Below, in pieces: positions 8,991-16,836 of a DNA stretch of 35,119 bases. The notes beneath the pieces are model-generated. The model searched no databases, had not been told where the DNA came from, and was given only the letters and a program-made list of their open reading frames with translations. The stretch is from Pseudobdellovibrionaceae bacterium. Lineage in GTDB: Bacteria; Bdellovibrionota; Bdellovibrionia; Bdellovibrionales; Bdellovibrionaceae. The stretch covers positions 1 through 35,119 of the forward strand of contig JACMMZ010000100.1 in NCBI GenBank assembly GCA_014378775.1, in the 5' to 3' direction. Positions within the stretch are counted from its first letter, which is position 1. Each line of letters starts with the position of its first letter. Made by a program: the position numbers and the translations under genes.

Positions 8991-11900
8991 CTAAATTTGA
9001 ATTTGATTGCCTAGCTCAAGCTCTTTTTTTAATTCAAGCTTAAGCAGTTCGATGTATTGGTCTACTTCAGTATCAGACGACAGTACGGGTTTTTTAAAAC
9101 CGACCTGAATATTTCTTAACTGCACCAATTTAATTTTTTTATCTTCAACAGGCTTGTCACTCATGCTCGCATCAGTGTTAGTTTGAGGAGCCTTTTTTGA
9201 CATCAGACGAGTCAGAATATTATTGTATTCGCTTGATTCAAAGTTCGAAGCAGAGTGCCTGATAATTTCAATGCTGTGCCTTTGCGCTAAACCAGTAGCG
9301 GCTTTATTAAAGATCTGCTCAATGTCTTCTTTTTCAAAAGAGGTCAAAAGACTATACCCTTCTGATTCTTTAATTTTTATTTTTAAAATTTCTAATCGTT
9401 GTTTAACTTCAGAAATTTCTTTGTCTTTTACAGACTTTAATTTGCTAGCAATACTTTCTTTTAAGTCTTTTGCTGTTTTGATTTTGTTACCTAAAAAACA
9501 ACCCGTATCAGCTAAAATAACCGTTACCTGGCTTACTTCTGTTGAATCAATAAAAGAAAAGTTATCAGCCTCTTTAAGTAAAAACTCTTTTACATCTTTG
9601 TAAATGTCTTTTTGCGCGCCCCCCATAAATGTTTCAATTGGCGCTATCGTCTTTTCTTTATAATCTAACAACTGATCTTCGACTTCTTTTAAGTTCGTTA
9701 AAAAATAGCCGTAGTGTTTTTTAGATAGCGAATCGACCAATTCTAATGCGGGGTCAAGTGTTACTAGAAATGAAAACTGATCTTTCTGATAACTTAACTT
9801 TCTTAATCTTTCACCAAGCTCTTTAAACTTTTCAATTGCCTCTTTGGCTAATAATTTAGCCTCTTGAGATTTCGGCTGCTCATCAAAGAAATCCTTGTAA
9901 AAATCTTTCAAGCCCCGTACCTGCGAAGGTGTAAACTCAGCTTGCGATTCAATAATTACCTGTGCATGCATTTGAGAATTTAAAATAGCACGCTCTAAAT
10001 CTTGCCCCTCTAATAAATTGCCATCAAGACGTAATTCAATTTTACCACGCGTACACAGCTTGGCTAGTGTGCACTGGGTGGCAGCCTGAGGCCAACCGTT
10101 AGGCTTGATATTAAAATCACTGATAAGTGATTTTAAAGTCATTCTAATGCCCTTCAGCGCGCTTCGTTGAATTGCGGATAAAACTTCTTGCTCAGACTCG
10201 ATCAAATCATTCGTAAAACTAATTTGACTTGAAGGATTTAAAAAAGCAGCTACCTGTTGTTCCGTATAATTTGTACCTCTCAATAATTGTAAATTCGGAT
10301 AAGTTTTTTTTACTAACTCTACAAACCCTTCGCTAATACGTCCTTTTGGGTCTTTCTGCGAAATATCCAAAACATCTGCACCTGCAGCAATTTTTGCTTC
10401 AGACAATAACTTCTTAAGCCGATCCTCAATGTCAGCTTGTCTCCTGTGATTTTGATCACCTTTTTCTCTTAAAATACGGGCAACTGCATCTTGTTGTGAA
10501 GCATTTGAACTTTGTCTAATATAACAATTAGTTTTTTGGTGCATCATCAGGTCTTTGATCAATCGATCATCCGGAGGCAGAATGACCAGTAACTCACTTT
10601 TAGCAAAAGCCTGATTAAGTATTACTTTTTCATTTCCTGAATGTTCGTGAAATGGAGAAATTATGTGGATCACGAGCTCTTTCTCACGCCCCATGAATTT
10701 ATCATCAAGTTTTCTGGCAAACTCTTTGTCATCTATACCATTTTGATCAAATCTAATTTTTCTGAAACCAAGAATCGAGTCAAAAATAGCTTTCGATAGG
10801 TCTTCAAGTAATAATTGATTGTCTATTTCGGTATTTTTAATTTCTTCTTCGATATCTTTTTCATCGTTAGTCAGAAACTCATAGATCTCGCCATTACGCT
10901 GAATATATGTCTGCTGCTCAAGAAGCGATAAAGCATCTTCTAATTCTTTTTTTAATGCAGGGATTTCTTTATCAAAACTGTCATACATTAAAACCGTAAG
11001 GTTTCGAACAGTGCACTTGAAATCTTTTACGTACTTAACTACAAATAACGCCTTTAACACCTGTATCGCAAACTTATTATCTAAGTTTCTTTCGGCAATA
11101 TTGATAGAGCCTTGAATCTGTGCTTTTAGAGCGGTTCGAAGCCCCTCAAACATGAGGTCAAATGTTGCAAGCCTTCCGACTTCTTTAGTTGATATTTGTT
11201 TTGCAACCTGCTGGAAAACACCAAGCATAGATCTTTCACCGACCGCTGTATGTTTACCTTCAAAGGCGTTATGCTCTGACAGTTGTTGTATGCTGGTTTG
11301 AAATAAATCAAATTGGTACGGTATGAATGGGTACGAAGCAATGAAGTGCTCTTTGTCTTTAAAGTTTTTATAAACTTTTGCCCCGTCTGCAAAATCGAAT
11401 AGCGTTTTAAAATTATTATGTTGCCTGTCGTAGAGTTTTGCTAATTCAGCTTTAGAGGCTTCAGTTTTACTGAGTAATCTAACTTGTATAACTTCGGAAA
11501 CGTCTGTGCTTGTTAATTTCAGTCTGTTTTCAAATCTGGCTTGAATTTTAGTAAAGTCATTACCTTGCTTCTTTGTCATGTCTCCAAGAATTGAATTCAT
11601 GTCTTCTTGCGCTGTTACAATCAGCCAAGATCTACCTTTACACTTTGTATTCAAACTTTCTGCTATTGTTTGCAGATTTGTCATAAGTTTTACATTGTCT
11701 GCAATGTACTGCCCGACTTCATCGACAAAGAAATTCAAGCGAAAATCTTTTCCTTTTTTGTTGATGTAGGCGTTTACTTGATCAGCAAAATCTTCAATCG
11801 AAAGTCTGTATTCGGTTCGATATTTTTCAAGAATACCGTCGGAATTTGAGTCTGAAACAGCATTAAAAGCAGCGTCTATATGTTTCTTTTCTAAAATGGC

Positions 11901-12482
11901 TTGCTGGCGACCTTGCTCCCAGTCTTTGCCGGCGGCTTTTTTAAACTCATCCTTAAACTTTGCTAGAATGCCACGAGAATCTAAGTCACGCTCAAATTGT
12001 GCGATATAGGATTGTTTGCCAAAATATCCGCAGGTTTCATCAAAGACCTTCACAAACACAGACAGCAATGCATCGACTTGATCTTTTCTAATAACATCTG
12101 CTTTCTGATCGATATTAAAAAGAATACTTTGCGAAGATATTGATGCGGCCTTTTCAATTTTTGCTTGCAACAATCTGTCTTCTTTACATTTAGCGATAAA
12201 CATTTCTTTAACTGAAACTCCATCAACAGTTTTGTTTTCTAAAAGCAAAGAAAGCATTTTTAGTAAGTGGGATTTACCAGAACCAAAGAAGCCAGATAGC
12301 CAAGCACCGTTTGCACCTTGATAATTGTTATAGGCCTCTAAAAATGAATCCAAACGCTTAGCAACTTCGTTTGTTAATACATATTCTTCAATTTCGATTT
12401 TTAAACTTGAGGCATCGTCAGCCTTAATAACACCTTCAATTGCTCGATCAACCGGTTTTAAAAATATATCTTTTAATAACAT
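8991..12482 (-). CDS. brxC: BrxC, large P-loop ATPase of BREX
   Basis: 1163 residues, near the usual 1200. The N-terminal ATPase module has Walker A GFFGSGKSH at about residues 64-72 and Walker B FFVDEVGQYI at about 251-260. The remainder is largely helical with coiled-coil character, and there is a lysine- and glutamate-rich tail. BrxC is a DUF499/PglY-like ATPase essential for both protection and methylation in the systems studied. An AGAGG ribosome site sits six bases before the ATG. The gene follows brxB by 12 bases in the canonical order. No damage is seen. Confidence 0.96.
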   Translation of the reverse strand: MLLKDIFLKPVDRAIEGVIKADDASSLKIEIEEYVLTNEVAKRLDSFLEAYNNYQGANGAWLSGFFGSGKSHLLKMLSLLLENKTVDGVSVKEMFIAKCKEDRLLQAKIEKAASISSQSILFNIDQKADVIRKDQVDALLSVFVKVFDETCGYFGKQSYIAQFERDLDSRGILAKFKDEFKKAAGKDWEQGRQQAILEKKHIDAAFNAVSDSNSDGILEKYRTEYRLSIEDFADQVNAYINKKGKDFRLNFFVDEVGQYIADNVKLMTNLQTIAESLNTKCKGRSWLIVTAQEDMNSILGDMTKKQGNDFTKIQARFENRLKLTSTDVSEVIQVRLLSKTEASKAELAKLYDRQHNNFKTLFDFADGAKVYKNFKDKEHFIASYPFIPYQFDLFQTSIQQLSEHNAFEGKHTAVGERSMLGVFQQVAKQISTKEVGRLATFDLMFEGLRTALKAQIQGSINIAERNLDNKFAIQVLKALFVVKYVKDFKCTVRNLTVLMYDSFDKEIPALKKELEDALSLLEQQTYIQRNGEIYEFLTNDEKDIEEEIKNTEIDNQLLLEDLSKAIFDSILGFRKIRFDQNGIDDKEFARKLDDKFMGREKELVIHIISPFHEHSGNEKVILNQAFAKSELLVILPPDDRLIKDLMMHQKTNCYIRQSSNASQQDAVARILREKGDQNHRRQADIEDRLKKLLSEAKIAAGADVLDISQKDPKGRISEGFVELVKKTYPNLQLLRGTNYTEQQVAAFLNPSSQISFTNDLIESEQEVLSAIQRSALKGIRMTLKSLISDFNIKPNGWPQAATQCTLAKLCTRGKIELRLDGNLLEGQDLERAILNSQMHAQVIIESQAEFTPSQVRGLKDFYKDFFDEQPKSQEAKLLAKEAIEKFKELGERLRKLSYQKDQFSFLVTLDPALELVDSLSKKHYGYFLTNLKEVEDQLLDYKEKTIAPIETFMGGAQKDIYKDVKEFLLKEADNFSFIDSTEVSQVTVILADTGCFLGNKIKTAKDLKESIASKLKSVKDKEISEVKQRLEILKIKIKESEGYSLLTSFEKEDIEQIFNKAATGLAQRHSIEIIRHSASNFESSEYNNILTRLMSKKAPQTNTDASMSDKPVEDKKIKLVQLRNIQVGFKKPVLSSDTEVDQYIELLKLELKKELELGNQIQI

Positions 12483-12494
12483 GTGTGCCTCTTT

Positions 12495-13097
12495 CTAAAC
12501 TTCACAATGAAAAACGTTAGTTGCTCTGTAATATTTATCGTCATGTAGCTTGCCAAACAAATCTAGACTTGACCCCATGGTTACAGAGTATGAATAGTCG
12601 CCAGGAAAGAACATGACAGTTGGATTATCTTTAGCGACCTTTTGCAGATTATTCAGAACATTATGGGATCTAATATATGGGTATACTTCGCCAACTCCTG
12701 AAATGAATAATATATCGTGCTCGTTTTTCTTGATCAAATCTGCAATATATGGAACAAGTTCATTTTCAGGATCTAGAGTGTTTTGCAATAGTTCTAATAA
12801 TTCATCTTTTGTGAACTCTTTTTCACGGCCAATAATTTCATCAAAGATACCACGCAACTTTAAAAGCTCGATGGAGATTAAATATAAATCTATATTCAGC
12901 ACTTGTACGCCTTGGGTTCCGAGCTTTGTTACCAGCTGTTTCTGCACACGCTTCATCTCAACTGCATCTTTAGGGCTAAATGGACAAATGAAAAAAGGGA
13001 TATCATTGCCTGGCCCTTCTTTTTTTAAAAAACGCTTACTTGAGAATAATTTTAATAGATGGTTAAATTTTTCTTCTATGGTTGATGTTTCGATCAT
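12495..13097 (-). CDS. brxB: BrxB, DUF1788-family BREX protein
   Basis: 200 residues, the family's normal length. It starts MIETSTIEEKFNHLLKLFSS and ends with a segment typical of DUF1788 (VMFFPGDYSYSVTMGSSL, then a short loop and YYRATNVFH). The biochemical role is not known in detail, but BrxB is a core type I BREX component required for defence. It begins 4 bases after the brxA stop and is followed by brxC. Assignment rests on length, sequence pattern and position. Confidence 0.93.
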   Translation of the reverse strand: MIETSTIEEKFNHLLKLFSSKRFLKKEGPGNDIPFFICPFSPKDAVEMKRVQKQLVTKLGTQGVQVLNIDLYLISIELLKLRGIFDEIIGREKEFTKDELLELLQNTLDPENELVPYIADLIKKNEHDILFISGVGEVYPYIRSHNVLNNLQKVAKDNPTVMFFPGDYSYSVTMGSSLDLFGKLHDDKYYRATNVFHCEV

Positions 13098-13101
13098 TTT
13101 T

Positions 13102-13746
13102 CTATTCCGTAATTTTTCTTATTTGTTCATCGGTCAAAGGGAAAACAGTTAGCGCTCGTTGAGAATTTTTGCCTAAGGTCTTTGCCAAAGTTTTAGAAAT
13201 GTAAATGTTGTTAATAATATCGTTTGCCATAATAATTTCAGCTTCTTTAAGCATCCGAAATAAAACTTGTCTGATTTTTTTTAATGTGTTCATTGTTAAC
13301 TTATCGAGTTCAGGATGCCAATCGGCTTTTTGGTTGAAGAACATGTCAAAATCTTTGTGCGTAACTAACGGCTGAAAATGTAAGTGCTTTTCTCTAATAA
13401 CTTCGACGGCAAATTCACGAATGAATCGGTGCTTTCTGCATGCGCTAATCCACAATAATTGTCTTCGGTCTGTTGTTGAACCCTTTACTAAAAGTTCAAT
13501 TTCTAAATCGTTTAATTGTCGAAGTCTTAAAACTATTTCTCTTAGATAGCGGTCTAACGAAGCTCGCGTTTTCGCTTGTATTTTATTGTTATGAGATACT
13601 AAAGTTTTAACTTCATCCCAGTTTTTTGAATGTAGGTATGCTTCGGCTACAGCAGTAGATTCAATTAAAAACAATCCCCCCGCTATAAAAGACATGCTGT
13701 ATTCTGAATCTGACATTAAACTCTGCTTTCTGATTTCAAGATCCAT
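13102..13746 (-). CDS. brxA: BrxA, DUF1819-family BREX protein
   Basis: 214 residues. The N-terminus YSMSFIAGGLFLIESTAVAEAYL matches the DUF1819 pattern of BrxA, a small all-helical DNA-binding protein at the start of type I BREX operons. Its ATG shares one base with the stop codon of the preceding HTH gene (TAATG arrangement), so the regulator and brxA are translationally coupled. The downstream order brxB, brxC, pglX, pglZ, brxL is complete. The gene is intact. Confidence 0.94.
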   Translation of the reverse strand: MDLEIRKQSLMSDSEYSMSFIAGGLFLIESTAVAEAYLHSKNWDEVKTLVSHNNKIQAKTRASLDRYLREIVLRLRQLNDLEIELLVKGSTTDRRQLLWISACRKHRFIREFAVEVIREKHLHFQPLVTHKDFDMFFNQKADWHPELDKLTMNTLKKIRQVLFRMLKEAEIIMANDIINNIYISKTLAKTLGKNSQRALTVFPLTDEQIRKITE

Positions 13747-13958
13747 TACTGATTCTCCAAACTAGGCTCGGAAGATATTTCAGCTCCGCCTGCCATCACC
13801 CAACTATCAACTTCAGAAGGTTTAAATTTCCATAATTTACCGATACGATGTGCTGGAATTTTTTTACGTTCAAGCCAGCGGTAGATTGTTTCTTTCGAAA
13901 CACCTAAATGTATTGCAATCTCTTCAACAGAGAACCAGCGCTCAGATGACTTCACCAT
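13746..13958 (-). CDS. Small HTH (excisionase/MerR-like) protein heading the BREX operon
   Basis: 70 residues with one helix-turn-helix of the HTH_17/excisionase type: WFSVEEIAIHLGVSKETIYRWLERKKIPAHRIGKLWKF, then the usual PSEVDSWV helix. GAGG lies five bases before the ATG. It is the first gene of the BREX transcript and overlaps brxA by one base. Many characterised BREX loci use the larger WYL-domain repressor BrxR, which is absent here, so this protein may be the local regulator. That is inference. It could alternatively be a structural DNA-binding partner or a recruited excisionase. Confidence 0.85.
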   Translation of the reverse strand: MVKSSERWFSVEEIAIHLGVSKETIYRWLERKKIPAHRIGKLWKFKPSEVDSWVMAGGAEISSEPSLENQ

Positions 13959-13991
13959 TACCTCATATTTTTATAACAATTTCTGTTTAGA

Positions 13992-14020
13992 ATTAGACCA
14001 CCAGATACTGTCAGTGACAA
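13992..14020 (-). promoter_or_regulatory. Probable sigma70-type promoter of the BREX operon
   Basis: On the minus strand TTGTCA (14015-14020) is followed by a 17-base spacer and TCTAAT (13992-13997), about 35 bases before the HTH gene start. This is the best-spaced hexamer pair in the divergent region. A palindrome overlaps the -35 box. Confidence 0.5.
14009..14019. promoter_or_regulatory. Palindrome TGTCAGTGACA over the BREX -35 box, candidate operator
   Basis: A perfect 5+1+5 inverted repeat overlapping the proposed -35 hexamer of the BREX promoter. This position is typical for a repressor site, and the HTH protein encoded just downstream is an obvious candidate ligand (inference). Confidence 0.4.
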
Positions 14021-14039
14021 GCAAATACAAAAAGACGAA

Positions 14040-14068
14040 TTGCCGTAAGTTTCTGAAATCTTAGGCAA
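14040..14068. promoter_or_regulatory. Imperfect dyad in the divergent BREX / small-gene intergenic region
   Basis: TTGCC-G-TAAG at the left pairs with CTTA-GGCAA at the right, with an inner TTTC/GAAA pair around T14054. It lies between the BREX promoter and the plus-strand gene at 14127, and may be an operator or an RNA hairpin. The rest of 13959-14126 shows no gene. Confidence 0.35.
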
Positions 14069-14126
14069 ATTATGAATTCCTTCAGGCATAAGTTAGCTGG
14101 ACCTAAATTAACAATATTGGAGGAAA

Positions 14127-14342
14127 ATGGAAAACGAAAAAAACAAGTTACTCGATACTAAATGGACGGCATGTGAAAGATGGCACTTCACCGGCCATAC
14201 TTTACTTGCTACCGGAACATTATGCATAAGCATTGCTCACTTGCTACAGTTAGCAAGCAGCGGAAAAATCTCAGATTTTTCAGGATACCAGCCAAGCAGT
14301 GGCCGCCAAGGACCCCAGATGACAACCAACCAACACGATTGA
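14127..14342 (+). CDS. Small unknown protein with a hydrophobic segment
   Basis: 71 residues, preceded by a very strong ribosome site (GGAGG five bases before the ATG), which is the main reason to believe it over the overlapping +2-frame reading. Residues about 24-43 (HTLLATGTLCISIAHLLQLA) are hydrophobic enough for one membrane helix. The C-terminus is polar and Ser/Gln-rich. It opens a plus-strand run of small genes divergent from BREX. I do not recognise the family and propose no function. Confidence 0.5.
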   Translation: MENEKNKLLDTKWTACERWHFTGHTLLATGTLCISIAHLLQLASSGKISDFSGYQPSSGRQGPQMTTNQHD

Positions 14343-14376
14343 TTGTCACCAATGGATTATTTTCGGCGAGGCTGAC

Positions 14377-14700
14377 ATGAGTGAATTTGAAATTGTAAAC
14401 AGATATGAAAGGTTTACTAGTGTAATTGAAGACAAGTTTTCTGGTAGCGAAATTCCTTTAGACGTTCAGATGTTTTATTTAATCGCTTCGCTTATTTCAT
14501 TACAAAGCTTTAAGCGTTTTCATCAAAGATACGGCGCAATTCCGATTGATCCGGAATTTGCGGAAGCTGGAAAAGTAGAGTGGCTGAATCTCGGTCCGCT
14601 CACTAACTTTGAACGTGAATCCTGTACTTTATGGAACCGATACGTAAAAGAAATTAACGACAATTACAAACCAAAACATTTAGCCCCTCCCGGGTATTAA
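14377..14700 (+). CDS. Unknown 107-residue protein
   Basis: A soluble-looking protein beginning MSEFEIVNRYERF, with a central helix LDVQMFYLIASLISLQSFKRFHQRYG and a proline-rich end (KHLAPPGY). GAGG lies about eight bases upstream of the ATG. It sits between the small membrane-like gene and the DUF3768 gene, all on the plus strand with short gaps, so they are probably co-transcribed. Family not recognised. Context suggests a mobile-element accessory gene. Confidence 0.6.
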   Translation: MSEFEIVNRYERFTSVIEDKFSGSEIPLDVQMFYLIASLISLQSFKRFHQRYGAIPIDPEFAEAGKVEWLNLGPLTNFERESCTLWNRYVKEINDNYKPKHLAPPGY

Positions 14701-14726
14701 GAACAACAAAAATATAAAGGAGTCCT

Positions 14727-15065
14727 ATGCTCGACACTGCAAAAGCGACTGTGGCAGCTATTGCTGCAAAAAATGATGAGTTAAGAAAATGTTTACCAAA
14801 CCCATTGCCCTTCCCACATCAAGCTTTACTTACGGATGAAATCGAAGCATTGCCGGAAGATAAAATCCGCTTGGTTCTCTTTATGGTTCGTGAATTTTAT
14901 GACTTCACGGAATCAAATGATCCGCATTCAGAACACGACTTCGGAGAAATTGATTTTGAAGGTCAGAAAATTTTTTGGAAGTTTGATTATTATAATGAAG
15001 ACATGGAACACTTCGAAGAAAATGGCCGGCGGGTTCTTTTAGTAATGTACGCGCATGAATACTGA
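14727..15065 (+). CDS. DUF3768-family protein
   Basis: 112 residues. Residues about 65-90 carry DPHSEHDFGEIDFEGQKIFW followed by KFDYY, the pattern I know from DUF3768, a family common on plasmids and integrative elements of proteobacteria. A near-consensus AAGGAG ribosome site precedes the ATG. No biochemical function is known for the family. Its presence supports the view that 14127-16808 is mobile-element cargo rather than part of BREX. Confidence 0.8.
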   Translation: MLDTAKATVAAIAAKNDELRKCLPNPLPFPHQALLTDEIEALPEDKIRLVLFMVREFYDFTESNDPHSEHDFGEIDFEGQKIFWKFDYYNEDMEHFEENGRRVLLVMYAHEY

Positions 15066-15191
15066 CGAAAAAAACGTTCGTTTAATACCGCCTAAATCAG
15101 CTCAGTAAAAGTCTGCCAATCACCCCTTATTTTTAAACACATTCTGTCGATAAATAGTCCACAAATACCTTAAATCACAAAAGGAGCGATT

Positions 15192-15793
15192 ATGGTCATA
15201 GGATACGTGCGCGTAAGTGGCGACAAACAGGACTCAGATAACCAGCGATTTCAACTCTTAAAATATGCAAATAAAAAAGGGTTAAAGATTGCTAGGTGGG
15301 TTGATGAAACAATTTCGTCGCGGAAGGGTTTAGAACATCGACAACTGGGTCAGCTACTTCAGGAGTTAAAGCCAGCTGATATTTTGATTGTATCTGAAAT
15401 TACAAGGCTTGGCCGAAGTTTATTTGAGATTATGGAAATCTTAAATGGGATTATGAAAAAAGGCGTAGTCCTTCATTCGTTAAAAGAAGGCTACACCCTG
15501 AGTGACGATATCAATTCAAAAATTCTGGCTTTTGCATTCTGTTAGCCGCAGAAATCGAGAGAAATTTAATTTCTTTAAGGACTCGCGAGGCGCTCGAGCG
15601 CAAGCGCAGCGAAGGCATGATCTTGGGCCGCCCCGTGGGCAGCTTGAATAAAAATACAAAACTGACAGGACAAGTGAACTCAATCCGGGAGCTGATGCAA
15701 AAACAAATACCGGTTGCAACAGCCGCCCGACTACTGGGTGTTCACAGAACAACACTCGGATCATTCATAAAAACAAGAAAATTAAAACCGTAA
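15192..15793 (+). pseudogene. Serine recombinase / invertase-resolvase, broken by a one-base deletion
   Basis: The first frame (15192-15545, AAAGGAG before the ATG) gives the resolvase catalytic domain: YVRVSGDKQDSDNQ with nucleophile Ser9, then SEITRLGRS and the long E helix start. It ends early at TAG after ILAFAFC. The -1 frame continues at once with LAAEIERNLISLRTREALERKR, GRPVGS and a C-terminal HTH (VATAARLLGVHRTTLGSFI), stopping at 15791-15793. Together they make a normal 200-residue small serine recombinase. One base is missing near 15540-15542, with no slippery run there, so this looks like a real lesion or a sequencing error. The second half has noticeably higher GC than its neighbours. 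Confidence 0.92.
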
Positions 15794-15838
15794 GCGCTGC
15801 TTACATAACAGCCCATCGGGCAGAACAAAGGAACGTAA

Positions 15839-16114
15839 ATGGAACCAGACAAAAACAAAATCAATCAAGGCACAAAAATTAATGGCAACGAAAAAATGTC
15901 GGCATCAAAATTAACAAAAGATGATGCTTGGAAAACTGAAGCAAAAAGCTTCGCAATGAGTGCCGGATTAACCATTATTCAGGGCGCATTATTTGCCCTT
16001 GGCGGTATCGCCGCCCGGTCAGCAGTTGATAGAGTTAAGACTGGCAGAATAACAAAAGTTGACCCGTTTTCTGACAACTTATTAACAACAAAACGACCGT
16101 CGGCTAACGCTTAA
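15839..16114 (+). CDS. Unknown 91-residue protein with a hydrophobic helix
   Basis: The start is polar and Asn/Lys-rich (MEPDKNKINQGTKING). Residues about 42-62 (FAMSAGLTIIQGALFALGGIAA) look like a Gly/Ala-rich amphipathic or membrane helix, and the tail is basic. AAAGGAA precedes the ATG. It follows the broken recombinase by 45 bases on the same strand. Alternative start: Met20 (KMSASKLTKDDAW). Family not recognised. Confidence 0.55.
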   Translation: MEPDKNKINQGTKINGNEKMSASKLTKDDAWKTEAKSFAMSAGLTIIQGALFALGGIAARSAVDRVKTGRITKVDPFSDNLLTTKRPSANA

Positions 16115-16164
16115 TCAAAACGCGTCATGGACGACGCGATTTTAAACCCGAAAGGAACTATTTT

Positions 16165-16434
16165 ATGCTTAATTTAAAAATCGATATTATACTGAGTATC
16201 CCTAAAGACAAACTGGTTGAAATTATTCGTGCGGTTGAAAATAGCGACCTAGAAGTCATTTACGCCAACTCAAACCAGCAGATAAAAAATGAAATTGAAT
16301 CTGTGCTATCCGCCAGAGCGGTTGAACTCTTACGGGAGCTCTCGGCTCCTTTGACAAACGCTGAACCTAGGCTCATCGAGCATAGTGCGAAAAATCTTAT
16401 GTTTGTCGTCTCTAAGCTTTATCAACCGAATTAA
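16165..16434 (+). CDS. Unknown 89-residue protein
   Basis: A helical, soluble protein (LNLKIDIILSIPKDKLVEII... ending SKLYQPN). AAAGGA lies nine bases before the ATG. It follows the preceding small gene by 50 bases. Its last codons lie inside a long perfect inverted repeat, with the stop codon in the loop. Family not recognised. Confidence 0.55.
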   Translation: MLNLKIDIILSIPKDKLVEIIRAVENSDLEVIYANSNQQIKNEIESVLSARAVELLRELSAPLTNAEPRLIEHSAKNLMFVVSKLYQPN

Positions 16435-16451
16435 ATCGGTTGATAAAGCTT
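16414..16451. repeat. Perfect 16-bp inverted repeat with the stop codon of the upstream gene in its loop
   Basis: The arm AAGCTTTATCAACCGA (16414-16429) is exactly complemented at 16436-16451, with loop ATTAAA between. The TAA stop of the upstream gene is 16432-16434. No U-tract follows on either strand, so it is not a standard intrinsic terminator. It could be a transcript-end stabiliser, a bidirectional terminator of unusual form, or a recombination site. Confidence 0.7.
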
Positions 16452-16523
16452 GGCGGTCGTAAATATAAAAATTATTTTTTTAATTATTGGTCCAGCGGCA
16501 TATCTAGAATTTAAAATATTTAG

Positions 16524-16529
16524 TATAAT
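16524..16529 (+). promoter_or_regulatory. TATAAT -10 box placed for a leaderless transcript
   Basis: A consensus TATAAT ends six bases before the ATG at 16536, so transcription would begin at or within one or two bases of the start codon. No Shine-Dalgarno sequence is present. No good -35 box is seen at 17 bases, which lowers confidence. Confidence 0.4.
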
Positions 16530-16535
16530 AGAATT

Positions 16536-16808
16536 ATGAAAAAACAAAAATATTACACTAAAGACGATGCTATAAAATACTTGGTTCTGGGTGGCACCAT
16601 TGTAAGCGCATCTGGCACGTATAATTCTGACGACATGCTGTATAGTTGCAAATATGTCGAAATTCAAAACGTGGAACCCGCTCTTTCAGAGCTTTTGTAC
16701 CGAGATCATGAAACAGCGAACAAATATTTAATCGAAGAAATCGGCACTAAGATTCTTAAAATCAAAAGTGCCATCGACACGATTGAATTCGTTGTGAATG
16801 TTAATTAG
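16536..16808 (+). CDS. Unknown 90-residue protein, probably leaderless
   Basis: Starts MKKQKYYTKDDAIKYLVLGGTIVS. Mixed alpha/beta composition, with a C-terminal helix DTIEFVVNVN. No ribosome site is present; instead a TATAAT lies immediately upstream. It is convergent with the next gene on the minus strand, with 28 bases between the stops and no clear terminator. Family not recognised. Confidence 0.5.
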   Translation: MKKQKYYTKDDAIKYLVLGGTIVSASGTYNSDDMLYSCKYVEIQNVEPALSELLYRDHETANKYLIEEIGTKILKIKSAIDTIEFVVNVN

Positions 16809-16836
16809 TAGCAATGGCGATTCTCCTTAAAAACTT

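Noticed and set aside
14180-14380. 66-residue frame overlapping the small hydrophobic gene in the +2 frame
   Set aside because: No ribosome site, whereas the 14127 frame has GGAGG at good spacing.
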